Shown here one piece after another: positions 6,355 through 12,086 of a DNA stretch of 12,086 nt. A program made the position numbers and the translations under genes. This DNA comes from JAVVHH01 sp964235765. Its GTDB lineage: Bacteria > Pseudomonadota > Alphaproteobacteria > Acetobacterales > Acetobacteraceae. Position 1 is the first letter of the stretch. The number at the start of each line of letters is the position of its first letter. Below the pieces are notes generated by a model, which ran no database searches, was not told the DNA's origin, and was given only the letters and a program-made list of their open reading frames with translations. The stretch covers positions 1-12,086 of the forward strand of contig CAXSDH010000105.1 in assembly GCA_964235765.1 (NCBI GenBank), in the 5' to 3' direction.

Positions 6355-7326
6355 TCAGCTCCGCTGGCGGCGGTTGGCCGCCTCGTCCTTTCGCAGGTCG
6401 ATGAACACCTGGAAATCGTCGTGCTTCACCGCCTGGTAACCCTTGCCGCCACCGCGCTCGATCTGCTCGTAGATCGCGGGGTACGCGGCGGGCAGCGCCA
6501 GGTGGAAGGCGCGCATGTCCTCGCGGAACGCCTCGGGCGTGTCCTTCCGGGCGGTCAGCGGGCCGTTCAGGATCGGCGACGACGTCCAGAGGATGCGCAG
6601 GTCGGACATCTTCAGCATGCCCTTCTGCACCATCTCGTGCAGGTTGCCGCGGGTGAAGCCTTGCGCCGGGTCGCCGATGCCGGAGGCCCAGGTGGTCGCG
6701 CCGTCGTATTGCTTCTGCAAAACCGCGACCACGGCCTGCTCGTGCCCGCCGCCGAAGCCGGTGCGGCTGAAATACTTGCCGGACTCCGTGTCGATGCCGG
6801 CCTTCTTCAGCTCGGACCGCGGGATGAGGTAGCCGGAGGTGCTGTTCGGGTCCGCCCAGGCGAGCGACTTGCCGCGCATCGCCCCCAGGCTGGCAATGCC
6901 GCTATCGGCACGGACCACCAGCACGCTGCGGTAGCTGATGGAGCCGTCGCTTTCCACCGCGACCACCAACGGCTCCACGTTGCCGTTGGTGTCGAGCCAG
7001 GCGCCTGCGTAGCCGGACGCGCCCATCGACGCGATCTCGATCTGCTTGGCGCCGAAGGCCTGGATGACGCCGGCGTAATCGGCGGCCGGGAATAGCCGGA
7101 CCGGCACCCCGAACGTGGCTTCCAGCAGCTTGCCGTACGCGTCGTAGCGGCCCAGCCGGTCGCTGTCGTTCTCGCCGCCGAGCAGGCCGATGCGGATGAG
7201 CGGGACCTGCGATGCCCAGGCACGCTTGCCCGCGGCGGGCATGGCGGGCATGGCGGTTTGGGCGGCGGCGGCGGTGGCGGCCAGCAGGCCAGTGGCGCCC
7301 AGCAGGGCGTGGCGGCGCGAAATCAT
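6355..7326 (-). CDS. phnD: PhnD-like periplasmic binding protein, copy 2
   Basis: The predicted product has 323 residues from ATG 7324-7326, with AAGGGG about 8 bases upstream. The N-terminus SRRHALLG is twin-arginine-like, followed by an Ala-rich core and a probable cut after Ala22; a short Met/Pro/Ala stretch precedes the mature domain (VPLIRIGLLGGEND at 41). NSTSG at 161-165 and GGGHEQ (His195) match the phosphonate head-group contacts known from E. coli PhnD. The binding-loop stretch IASMGASGY (98-106) departs from the more usual Y/W-x-G/S-P pattern that copy 1 keeps. Both copies end in a basic AA-x-RRxR tail. It is the first binding-protein gene after phnC, 67 bases before copy 1 with no strong terminator between. 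The two receptors may serve one channel with different ligands; the ligands cannot be read from sequence. Confidence 0.9.
   Translation of the reverse strand: MISRRHALLGATGLLAATAAAAQTAMPAMPAAGKRAWASQVPLIRIGLLGGENDSDRLGRYDAYGKLLEATFGVPVRLFPAADYAGVIQAFGAKQIEIASMGASGYAGAWLDTNGNVEPLVVAVESDGSISYRSVLVVRADSGIASLGAMRGKSLAWADPNSTSGYLIPRSELKKAGIDTESGKYFSRTGFGGGHEQAVVAVLQKQYDGATTWASGIGDPAQGFTRGNLHEMVQKGMLKMSDLRILWTSSPILNGPLTARKDTPEAFREDMRAFHLALPAAYPAIYEQIERGGGKGYQAVKHDDFQVFIDLRKDEAANRRQRS
6827..6873. repeat. Direct repeat unit, copy B (inside phnD copy 2)
   Basis: This is the partner of 5815-5861, with one mismatch in 47 bases and the last 33 identical. The two units are about 1.0 kb apart in the same orientation, so recombination between them would delete one gene's worth of DNA and leave a single hybrid phnD. 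Confidence 0.9.
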
Positions 7327-7365
7327 GGCGTATCCCCTTCGGAATGGATGCGCCGTGAATACGCC
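7327..7365 (-). promoter_or_regulatory. Inverted repeat around the phnD copy 2 ribosome binding site
   Basis: GGCGTAT (7327-7333) and ATACGCC (7359-7365) are perfect 7-base complements 25 bases apart. In the minus-strand RNA the stem would end directly at the ATG, with most of the AAGGGG Shine-Dalgarno in the loop or stem edge. It may tune translation or mark an RNA processing or stability element between phnC and phnD. The pairing is seen; the role is inferred. Confidence 0.4.
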
Positions 7366-7417
7366 CCGGGCGATTGCCGGACCGTGACGGATCGGTGGCA
7401 GTTCGATGAAGCCGGGT

Positions 7418-8239
7418 TCAGATCAATGCGACGAGAGGGCGCACCGGCGCGGCCTTCGGCCCGGCCGTGTCGTGGAACTCGTCCTCGCTCACGCCATACA
7501 CGTCGCGCACCCGCTCGGCCGTCAGCTCGGCCGGCGCGCCGTCGAACACGACCCGGCCGGCCGCGAGGGCCACGATGCGGTCGCAGTAATGCCGGGCAGT
7601 GTCGAGGTGGTGCAGGTTGACCAGCACCGTCAGCCCGTCCTCGCGATGGATGCGGCGCAGCGCATCCATCACCACGCGGGCATTGCCAGGGTCGAGGCTG
7701 GCGATCGGCTCGTCCGCCAGCATCAACTGCGGCTCCTGCAGCAGGGCGCGGCAGATCGCCACCCGCTGCTGCTGCCCGCCGGAGAGCGTTCCGGCGCGCT
7801 GGAGGGCCACGCCCGCCAGGTCGAACCGGTCCAGGGCCTGCAGCGCCATCGCGCGCTCGGCGGCGGTGAACAAGCCCAGCAGGCTGGGGATCTGCCCGCG
7901 ATGGTTCAGCCGCCCCATCAGCACGTTGGTCAGCACATCCAGCCGGGGCACCAGGTTGAACTGCTGGAACACCATGGCGCAGGCGCAACGCCAATCCCGC
8001 AGCGCCTTGCCGCGCAGGCTCGTCACCTCGGTCTGGCCGAAGCGGATGGCGCCGCTGGTGGGCTCCTGCAGCCGGTTGATCATGCGCAACAGGGTGGACT
8101 TGCCGGCGCCGGAACGCCCGATCACGCCCACCATCTGCCCGGACGGCACATCGAGCGAGATGCCATCCACCGCGGCCTTGCCGGCGAAATGCCGGGTCAG
8201 GTCCCTGATCTGCAACACAGGCGCGCTCCCGGCTTCCAC
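7418..8239 (-). CDS. phnC: PhnC-like ABC transporter ATPase
   Basis: The predicted product has 273 residues and would power the importer formed by the two PhnE permeases. The start is GTG 8237-8239, supported by GAGGGGG just upstream and by the alignment of VLQIRDLTRHF with the usual ABC N-terminus; no ATG is available. Motifs run in order: Walker A GRSGAGKST (41-49), Q-loop Gln92 in VFQQFNLV, signature LSGGQ (152-156), Walker B LMLADEP (172-178), D-loop SLDP, and H-loop His210 in VNLHHLDTARHYCDRI. That last stretch, with VVFDG shortly after, is characteristic of PhnC among polar ATPases. The C-terminal 20 or so residues are an extra, poorly conserved tail. It follows the superoxide dismutase gene by 47 bases and precedes phnD copy 2 by 91 bases, all on one strand. 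Confidence 0.92.
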   Translation of the reverse strand: MEAGSAPVLQIRDLTRHFAGKAAVDGISLDVPSGQMVGVIGRSGAGKSTLLRMINRLQEPTSGAIRFGQTEVTSLRGKALRDWRCACAMVFQQFNLVPRLDVLTNVLMGRLNHRGQIPSLLGLFTAAERAMALQALDRFDLAGVALQRAGTLSGGQQQRVAICRALLQEPQLMLADEPIASLDPGNARVVMDALRRIHREDGLTVLVNLHHLDTARHYCDRIVALAAGRVVFDGAPAELTAERVRDVYGVSEDEFHDTAGPKAAPVRPLVALI

Positions 8240-8286
8240 CTGCCCCCTCTATAGACAGGCGAGGCTGGTCCGGGGTGACGTTTCGA

Positions 8287-9033
8287 TTACACCGCCAGCG
8301 TGCCCGCCTTCGCCTTGCCGTAGCGGTCCGCCACCGCGTCCCAATTCACCACGTTCCACCACGCGGCCAGGTAGTCCGCCCGGCGGTTCTGGTATTTCAG
8401 GTAATAGGCATGCTCCCAAACGTCGTTGCCGATCAGCACCCGCCCCGCGTCCATCAGCGGCGTGTCCTGGTTCGGCCGCGCCACCAGGCCCAGCTTGCCC
8501 GCGCGGTCCACCGTCACGAACACCCAGCCGGAGCCGAACTGGCCCAGGCCCATTCGGTTGAACTCGGATTTCAGCTTGTCCATCCCGCCCAGGTCGCGGT
8601 CGACCGCGGCCAGCAACTCGCCCTTCGCCGCCCCGCCGGCGCCGCCCATGATGGTCCAGAACATCGTGTGGTTGGCGTGGCCGCCGCCGTTGTTGCGCAG
8701 CGCCGTCCGAACGGCCTCGGGCATCTCGCCCAGCTTGGCCAGGATGTCCTGCACCGGCATCGCCGCCACGGCGGAGTGGTCCTTCACCGCGGCATTCAGG
8801 TTGGCGACATAGGCCGCGTGATGCCGGTCATGGTGCAGGCTCATGGTCTGCGCATCGATATGCGGCTCGTTCTTCTCCGGCGCATAGGGCAGGGGCGGCA
8901 GGATGAACGGACCGGTGGGCGAACCGGTGGAAGCGGGGCCAGTGGAAGGTGGCGTCTGCGCCAGGGCGCGGGCGGCGGCGGTGGCGGCCAGCATGGCGCC
9001 CAGACCGATGGCGTGGCGGCGGCTCAGGCTCAT
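8287..9033 (-). CDS. Exported Mn-type superoxide dismutase
   Basis: The product has 248 residues and belongs to the Fe/Mn superoxide dismutase family (superoxide to H2O2 and oxygen). The metal ligands are His67 (SLHHDRHH), His122 (GGGHANHTMFW), Asp204 and His208 (DVWEHAYYLKY). GGGHANH together with Gln189 in RPNQDTPLM follows the Mn pattern rather than the Fe pattern, though metal use can be flexible. Unlike cytoplasmic SODs it has an N-terminal signal, SRRHAIG plus an Ala-rich core, likely cut after Ala25 (RALA-Q). A Pro/Ser/Thr/Gly linker of about 20 residues follows before FILPPLPYAPE. A twin-arginine route would let the enzyme fold with metal before export to the periplasm. GGAAGGGA lies 11 bases before ATG 9031-9033, a rather long gap. 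It may head the phn transcript. I leave the symbol blank because sodA usually denotes the cytosolic enzyme. Confidence 0.93.
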   Translation of the reverse strand: MSLSRRHAIGLGAMLAATAAARALAQTPPSTGPASTGSPTGPFILPPLPYAPEKNEPHIDAQTMSLHHDRHHAAYVANLNAAVKDHSAVAAMPVQDILAKLGEMPEAVRTALRNNGGGHANHTMFWTIMGGAGGAAKGELLAAVDRDLGGMDKLKSEFNRMGLGQFGSGWVFVTVDRAGKLGLVARPNQDTPLMDAGRVLIGNDVWEHAYYLKYQNRRADYLAAWWNVVNWDAVADRYGKAKAGTLAV

Positions 9034-9092
9034 GACCGGTTGTTTCCCTTCCGTGTCAGGCGATGCTAACCGATTCCCCCGCCGCAGGCGAC

Positions 9093-9121
9093 CATATGCG
9101 TGCTGCGTGAACCCTAGCCAA
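9093..9121 (-). promoter_or_regulatory. Candidate promoter for the exported SOD gene
   Basis: On the minus strand TTGGCT (9116-9121) and CATATG (9093-9098) are 17 bases apart. They match 4 and 3 of the 6 positions of the -35 and -10 consensus. It lies 60 bases upstream of the SOD start, inside the 107-base gap shared with the divergent MFS gene. The match is modest and this is only the best candidate I can find. Confidence 0.25.
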
Positions 9122-9140
9122 CAATAAACGTTCCATAAAG

Positions 9141-10379
9141 GTGAACGCGACCTACGCCCTCCCAGCCGTCAACTTCTTCATGGCCGACGTGGGTGGCGGA
9201 TTGGGCCCGTTCCTCTCGACCTGGCTCGCCCAAGTCGCCAAATGGGCGCCGTCGGAGATCGGCTGGGTGATCGCGGCGGGTTCGCTCACCGGCGCCGTGC
9301 TCGCCGGGCCCGCGGGTTCGCTGGTCGATAGGCTGGGCCGGCCGCGCCTCATGCTGGGGCTGGCCTGCGCCGCCATCCTCGCCGGCACGCTGGTGCTGCT
9401 TCCCGCGCGCGCGTTCTGGCTGGTGATGCTGGCGCAGGCGGCGGTCTCGGCAGGCGGCGCGCTTGGCAGCCCGTCGATCAGCGGACTCACCTTGTCCATC
9501 GTCGGCAAGAAGGGCTTTCCCAAGCAGCAGGGCACGAACCAGGCTTCGAACCACGCCGGCAACGTCGTGGCCGCCGCGGCGATCGCCATGCTGTCCTGGA
9601 TCATCGGCCCCACCGCCGCCGTGGTCATCCTGGGGATCATGGCGTCCGCCACCCTTGTCACGCTGTGGTCGATGGACCCGAAGGCGATCGACGAAGACCG
9701 GATGCGCGGCCGCAAGCGCCCTGCGAAGGGCGAGAAGCGCGGCGCCACGCGCGACCTGTTCAAAAGCCGGCGGCTGTGGACGGTGCTCGCCGTCATCTTC
9801 CTGTTCCAAATGGGCAGCTCCGCTATGCTGCCCTTGCTAGGCCAGCGCGTGGTGGCCCAGGGCGCCGGCGATGGCACGAGCTGGATGTCCGCCTGCGTGA
9901 TCGTGGCGGAGTTGACCATGATCCCGGTGGCCATTGCCGCCGGGCGGCTCGCCGATCGGTACGGCCGCCGCATGCTGCTAATTCTTGCCTGCGGCGTGGT
10001 GGTGGCCCGGTGCGCCATGGCGATGTTCGCGTCCGGCAACTACTGGCTCGTGCCGATCGAGATCCTTGACGGCATCTCCGCGGCCACCTTCAGCGTGACT
10101 GCCCCGATCGTCATCGCCGACCTCACGTACGGCACCGGCCGCACGCAAACCGCCATGGGCGTCATGACCTCGATGCAGGCCGGCGGCGCCGCGCTGGCCA
10201 GCGTCATGTGGGGTTACGCCGTGGGCTGGTTCGGCTTTCCCGCGACATTCGGCGCCATGGCGGCGTTCCCCGTGATCGCTATCGTCCTGCTGCTCACCGT
10301 CGTGCTGAAAGACGAGGACCCTCAACCGGAGAAGGGGTCTCCCCCGGCGAACGCGGCCTCCATGAGCGCGGCGGCATAG
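9141..10379 (+). CDS. Major facilitator superfamily transporter, unknown substrate
   Basis: The predicted product has 412 residues in an MFS layout with 10-12 likely membrane helices. The conserved loop between helices 2 and 3 is GSLVDRLGRPRL (59-70), and its second-half counterpart is GRLADRYGRRML (268-279). The basic central cytoplasmic loop is at about 179-212, and the C-terminal tail is hydrophilic (390-412). The start is GTG 9141; upstream of it the frame is closed by TGA at 9108-9110, and only a weak AAAG precedes it, so the start is the least certain part. An internal ATG (9180) would cut into helix 1. The early motif NFFMADVGGGLGPFL is shared by a group of proteobacterial MFS proteins without known substrate. 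It is divergent from the SOD gene, and its last 58 bases overlap the end of the convergent ATPase gene. Confidence 0.87.
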   Translation: MNATYALPAVNFFMADVGGGLGPFLSTWLAQVAKWAPSEIGWVIAAGSLTGAVLAGPAGSLVDRLGRPRLMLGLACAAILAGTLVLLPARAFWLVMLAQAAVSAGGALGSPSISGLTLSIVGKKGFPKQQGTNQASNHAGNVVAAAAIAMLSWIIGPTAAVVILGIMASATLVTLWSMDPKAIDEDRMRGRKRPAKGEKRGATRDLFKSRRLWTVLAVIFLFQMGSSAMLPLLGQRVVAQGAGDGTSWMSACVIVAELTMIPVAIAAGRLADRYGRRMLLILACGVVVARCAMAMFASGNYWLVPIEILDGISAATFSVTAPIVIADLTYGTGRTQTAMGVMTSMQAGGAALASVMWGYAVGWFGFPATFGAMAAFPVIAIVLLLTVVLKDEDPQPEKGSPPANAASMSAAA

Positions 10380-11899
10380 GCGGTCTGCGGCCGGGCGAAC
10401 AGCGCCTCCGCCGGGCCCTGCTCCACGATCCGCCCGGCTTGCAGCACCGCCACCCGGTGCGCCAACGCCCGCACCACCGCCAGGTCGTGGCTGATGAACA
10501 GGTAGGCCAGGCCGTGCCGCTGCTGCAGCCCGCGCAACAGGTCGACCAACTGCGCCTGCACCGAACGGTCGAGCGCGCTGGTCGGCTCGTCCAGCACCAC
10601 CAGCCGCGGCTTCAGCACCATCGCCCGTGCCACCGCGATGCGCTGCCGCTGGCCGCCGCTGAACTCGTGCGGGTAGCGGTGGGCGCTCTCCGGCGCCAGC
10701 CCGACCTCGTCCAGCGCCGTCAGGACCCGGCCGGCCCGGGTGGGCCGGTCCAGGCCGGGTTCGTGCACACGCAAGCCCTCCTCGATGATCTCGGCCACGC
10801 TCATGCGCGGCGAGAGGCTGCCGTATGGGTCCTGGAACACGATCTGCATGCGGCGGCGCAGCGGGCGCAGCCGGCTCTGCGCAAGGTGGCTGATGTCCCG
10901 CCCCTCGAACAGGATGCGCCCGGCCGCCGGCTGCATCCGCAGCATCGCCAGCCCGATGGTGCTCTTGCCGGAGCCGCTCTCGCCCACCAGCCCAAGCGTC
11001 TCGCCCGCCCGCACGTGCAGGCTCACGCCATCGACCGCCCGCACCTCGGCCACCACGCGGCGCAGCAGGCCGCGGCGGACCGGGAAGCGCACGGTCAGCT
11101 CCGCCGCCTCGGCCACGACCGGCGCCCCCGCCGCGACTGCCACCGGGGCGCCGGAGGGCTCGGCCGCGATCAGCATGCGCGTGTAGGGGTGCTGCGGGCG
11201 GCGGAACACCTCGGCTACCAGGCCCGCCTCGACGATGCGGCCGTCCTTCATCACGCAAACCCGCTCGGCGACGCGGCGAACCACGTTCAGGTCATGGCTG
11301 ATCAGCAACAGCGCCAGCCCCCGCCGCGACTTCTCCGCCGCCAGCAGATCGAGAATCCCAGCCTGGATCGTCACGTCGAGCGCCGTGGTCGGCTCGTCGG
11401 CAATCAGCAGCTTGGGGTCGTTGGCCAGCGCCATGGCGATCATCACGCGCTGCCGCTGGCCGCCGCTGAGCTGGTGCGGAAAGGCTTCGAGCCGGGACGT
11501 GGCGTCGGCGAAGCCGACCCGGGCGAGCAGCGCAGCCACCGCGTCGCGGCTGGGCCGCCTGCCATGCAGCGCCACCGCCTCCGCCACCTGGCGGCCGATG
11601 CGGTGCAGCGGGTTCAGGCTGGTCATCGGCTCCTGGAACACCATGCCGGCCACCCCGCCGCGGGCGGCATGCAGGGCCCGCCGCCCCGCCAGCAGCATGT
11701 CCTGCCCGTTCAACGCCACCCGGCCGCTGCACACGGCGCCCGCCGGCAGCAACTGCAACAAGGAAAGCGCCGTCAATGACTTCCCCGACCCGCTCTCCCC
11801 CACCAAGGCCAGCGTCTCGCCTTGCTGCAAGCCGAAACCCACGCCGTCGACCACCCGTCGCCCGCCGAACGCGACGCTGAGGTTCTCGACTTCCAGCAT
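10322..11899 (-). CDS. yejF: Fused double-ATPase of a peptide ABC importer (YejF-like)
   Basis: The predicted product has 525 residues and holds two complete ABC domains in one chain, so it alone could supply both nucleotide-binding sites. Domain 1: Walker A GESGSGKS (34-41), signature LSGGQ (144-148), Walker B LLIADEP (164-170), His202. Domain 2: Walker A GESGSGKST (306-314), signature FSGGQ (413-417), Walker B LVVLDEP (433-439), His471. HPYT at 237-240 after domain 1 is the oligopeptide-transporter hallmark; the matching place after domain 2 reads TAYA. The start ATG 11897-11899 shares one base with the stop of the upstream permease (TGATG), indicating coupled translation; an extension further upstream would only read through the permease gene. 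The YejE-like neighbour makes YejF the best name; in E. coli YejABEF imports peptides including microcin C. Its 3' end overlaps the convergent MFS gene. Confidence 0.93.
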   Translation of the reverse strand: MLEVENLSVAFGGRRVVDGVGFGLQQGETLALVGESGSGKSLTALSLLQLLPAGAVCSGRVALNGQDMLLAGRRALHAARGGVAGMVFQEPMTSLNPLHRIGRQVAEAVALHGRRPSRDAVAALLARVGFADATSRLEAFPHQLSGGQRQRVMIAMALANDPKLLIADEPTTALDVTIQAGILDLLAAEKSRRGLALLLISHDLNVVRRVAERVCVMKDGRIVEAGLVAEVFRRPQHPYTRMLIAAEPSGAPVAVAAGAPVVAEAAELTVRFPVRRGLLRRVVAEVRAVDGVSLHVRAGETLGLVGESGSGKSTIGLAMLRMQPAAGRILFEGRDISHLAQSRLRPLRRRMQIVFQDPYGSLSPRMSVAEIIEEGLRVHEPGLDRPTRAGRVLTALDEVGLAPESAHRYPHEFSGGQRQRIAVARAMVLKPRLVVLDEPTSALDRSVQAQLVDLLRGLQQRHGLAYLFISHDLAVVRALAHRVAVLQAGRIVEQGPAEALFARPQTAYAAALMEAAFAGGDPFSG

Positions 11900-12086
11900 C
11901 AAACCTGCTTGCGCGGGTCGAACGCGTCGCGCACCGCTTCGCCGATGAAGATCAGCAGGGTGAGCACGCCCCCCAGCACCACGAACCCGGTCACCGCAAG
12001 CCACGGCGCCTGCAGGTTGTTCTTGCCCTGGCTGATCAACTCTCCCAGCGAGGGCGAACCCGGCGGCAGGCCGAACCCCAAAAAAT
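11899..12086 (-). CDS. yejE: C-terminal end of YejE-like peptide permease (partial)
   Basis: The last 61 or so residues of an inner-membrane permease enter from the right edge and end at TGA 11899-11901. The visible part begins FLGFGLPPGSPSLGELI and continues with QGKNN, then a hydrophobic helix (about WLAVTGFVVLGGVLTLLIFIG), ending in EAVRDAFDPRKQV. That last stretch is a strong signature of the DppC/OppC permease type, and the whole tail resembles E. coli YejE closely. It overlaps the next gene by one base. The rest of the gene, and any yejA or yejB, would lie beyond the right edge. Confidence 0.88.
   Translation of the reverse strand, partial: FLGFGLPPGSPSLGELISQGKNNLQAPWLAVTGFVVLGGVLTLLIFIGEAVRDAFDPRKQV

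Noticed and set aside
6316..6355. Internal promoter (perfect TTGACA on the minus strand at 6339-6344) and the 12-base palindrome AGCGCCGGCGCT (6344-6355) between the two phnD genes
   Set aside because: No -10-like hexamer occurs 16-18 bases downstream of TTGACA. The palindrome can form only a 4-bp stem with a 4-base loop and has no T run, so neither a promoter nor a terminator is supported.
8240..8286. Pho box or separate promoter before phnC
   Set aside because: One CTGTCTA-like heptamer is present on the minus strand, but no second copy at the required 11-base spacing, and no -35/-10 pair of reasonable quality.
1..12086. Mobile element, genomic island, CRISPR, or defence/biosynthetic system
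   Set aside because: No transposase, integrase, terminal repeats, spacer array, tRNA-linked attachment site or composition break is visible; the only long repeats are the two phnD paralogues.

Overview
This 12,086-base window is GC-rich throughout and densely packed with genes, most of them on the minus strand. The gene content fits a proteobacterium: a divergent oxyR/katA pair, Ohr, twin-arginine-like signal peptides, a phnCDDEE-type transporter and yejEF. An alphaproteobacterium, perhaps an acetic-acid-bacteria relative, is my best guess, but no rRNA or other marker in the window settles it. I see no tRNA, rRNA, CRISPR array, insertion sequence, integrase or phage gene. The region reads as ordinary chromosome whose gene neighbourhoods are more unusual than the genes themselves.

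Left part (1-3680), oxidant defence: the window opens with the Pro/Ala-rich tail of an unidentified plus-strand gene. A small minus-strand lipoprotein with Trp/Tyr/Gly repeats follows. Next come OxyR (minus strand, both redox cysteines present) and, divergently, a monofunctional haem catalase (plus strand). A GC-rich hairpin follows the catalase gene, then an organic hydroperoxide resistance protein (Ohr). The 90-base oxyR/katA gap is rich in small palindromes and holds a perfect TATAAT on the oxyR strand.

Middle part (3681-9033, all minus strand): in transcription order this is an exported Mn-type superoxide dismutase, a PhnC-like ATPase (GTG start), two tandem related PhnD-like binding proteins, and two PhnE-like permeases (the first with a TTG start, the second overlapping it by ATGA). 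The spacing allows one transcript for all six genes. Together they would make a phosphonate/phosphite/phosphate-type ABC importer with two alternative periplasmic receptors, apparently headed by a periplasmic superoxide dismutase. No C-P lyase, phosphonatase or phosphite dehydrogenase gene lies in the window.

Right part (9141-12086): a plus-strand MFS transporter of unknown substrate overlaps, tail to tail by 58 bases, a minus-strand fused double-ATPase of the YejF type. The ATPase gene overlaps the end of a YejE-type permease gene that runs off the window. These two belong to a Yej-like peptide importer.

The most interesting points are the tandem PhnD receptors with different residues at their likely ligand-binding loop, the exported SOD gene leading into the phn genes, the palindromes between oxyR and katA, a perfect FNR-type palindrome in an unexpected place, and the 58-base convergent overlap. 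I did not find a convincing, wholly new system.
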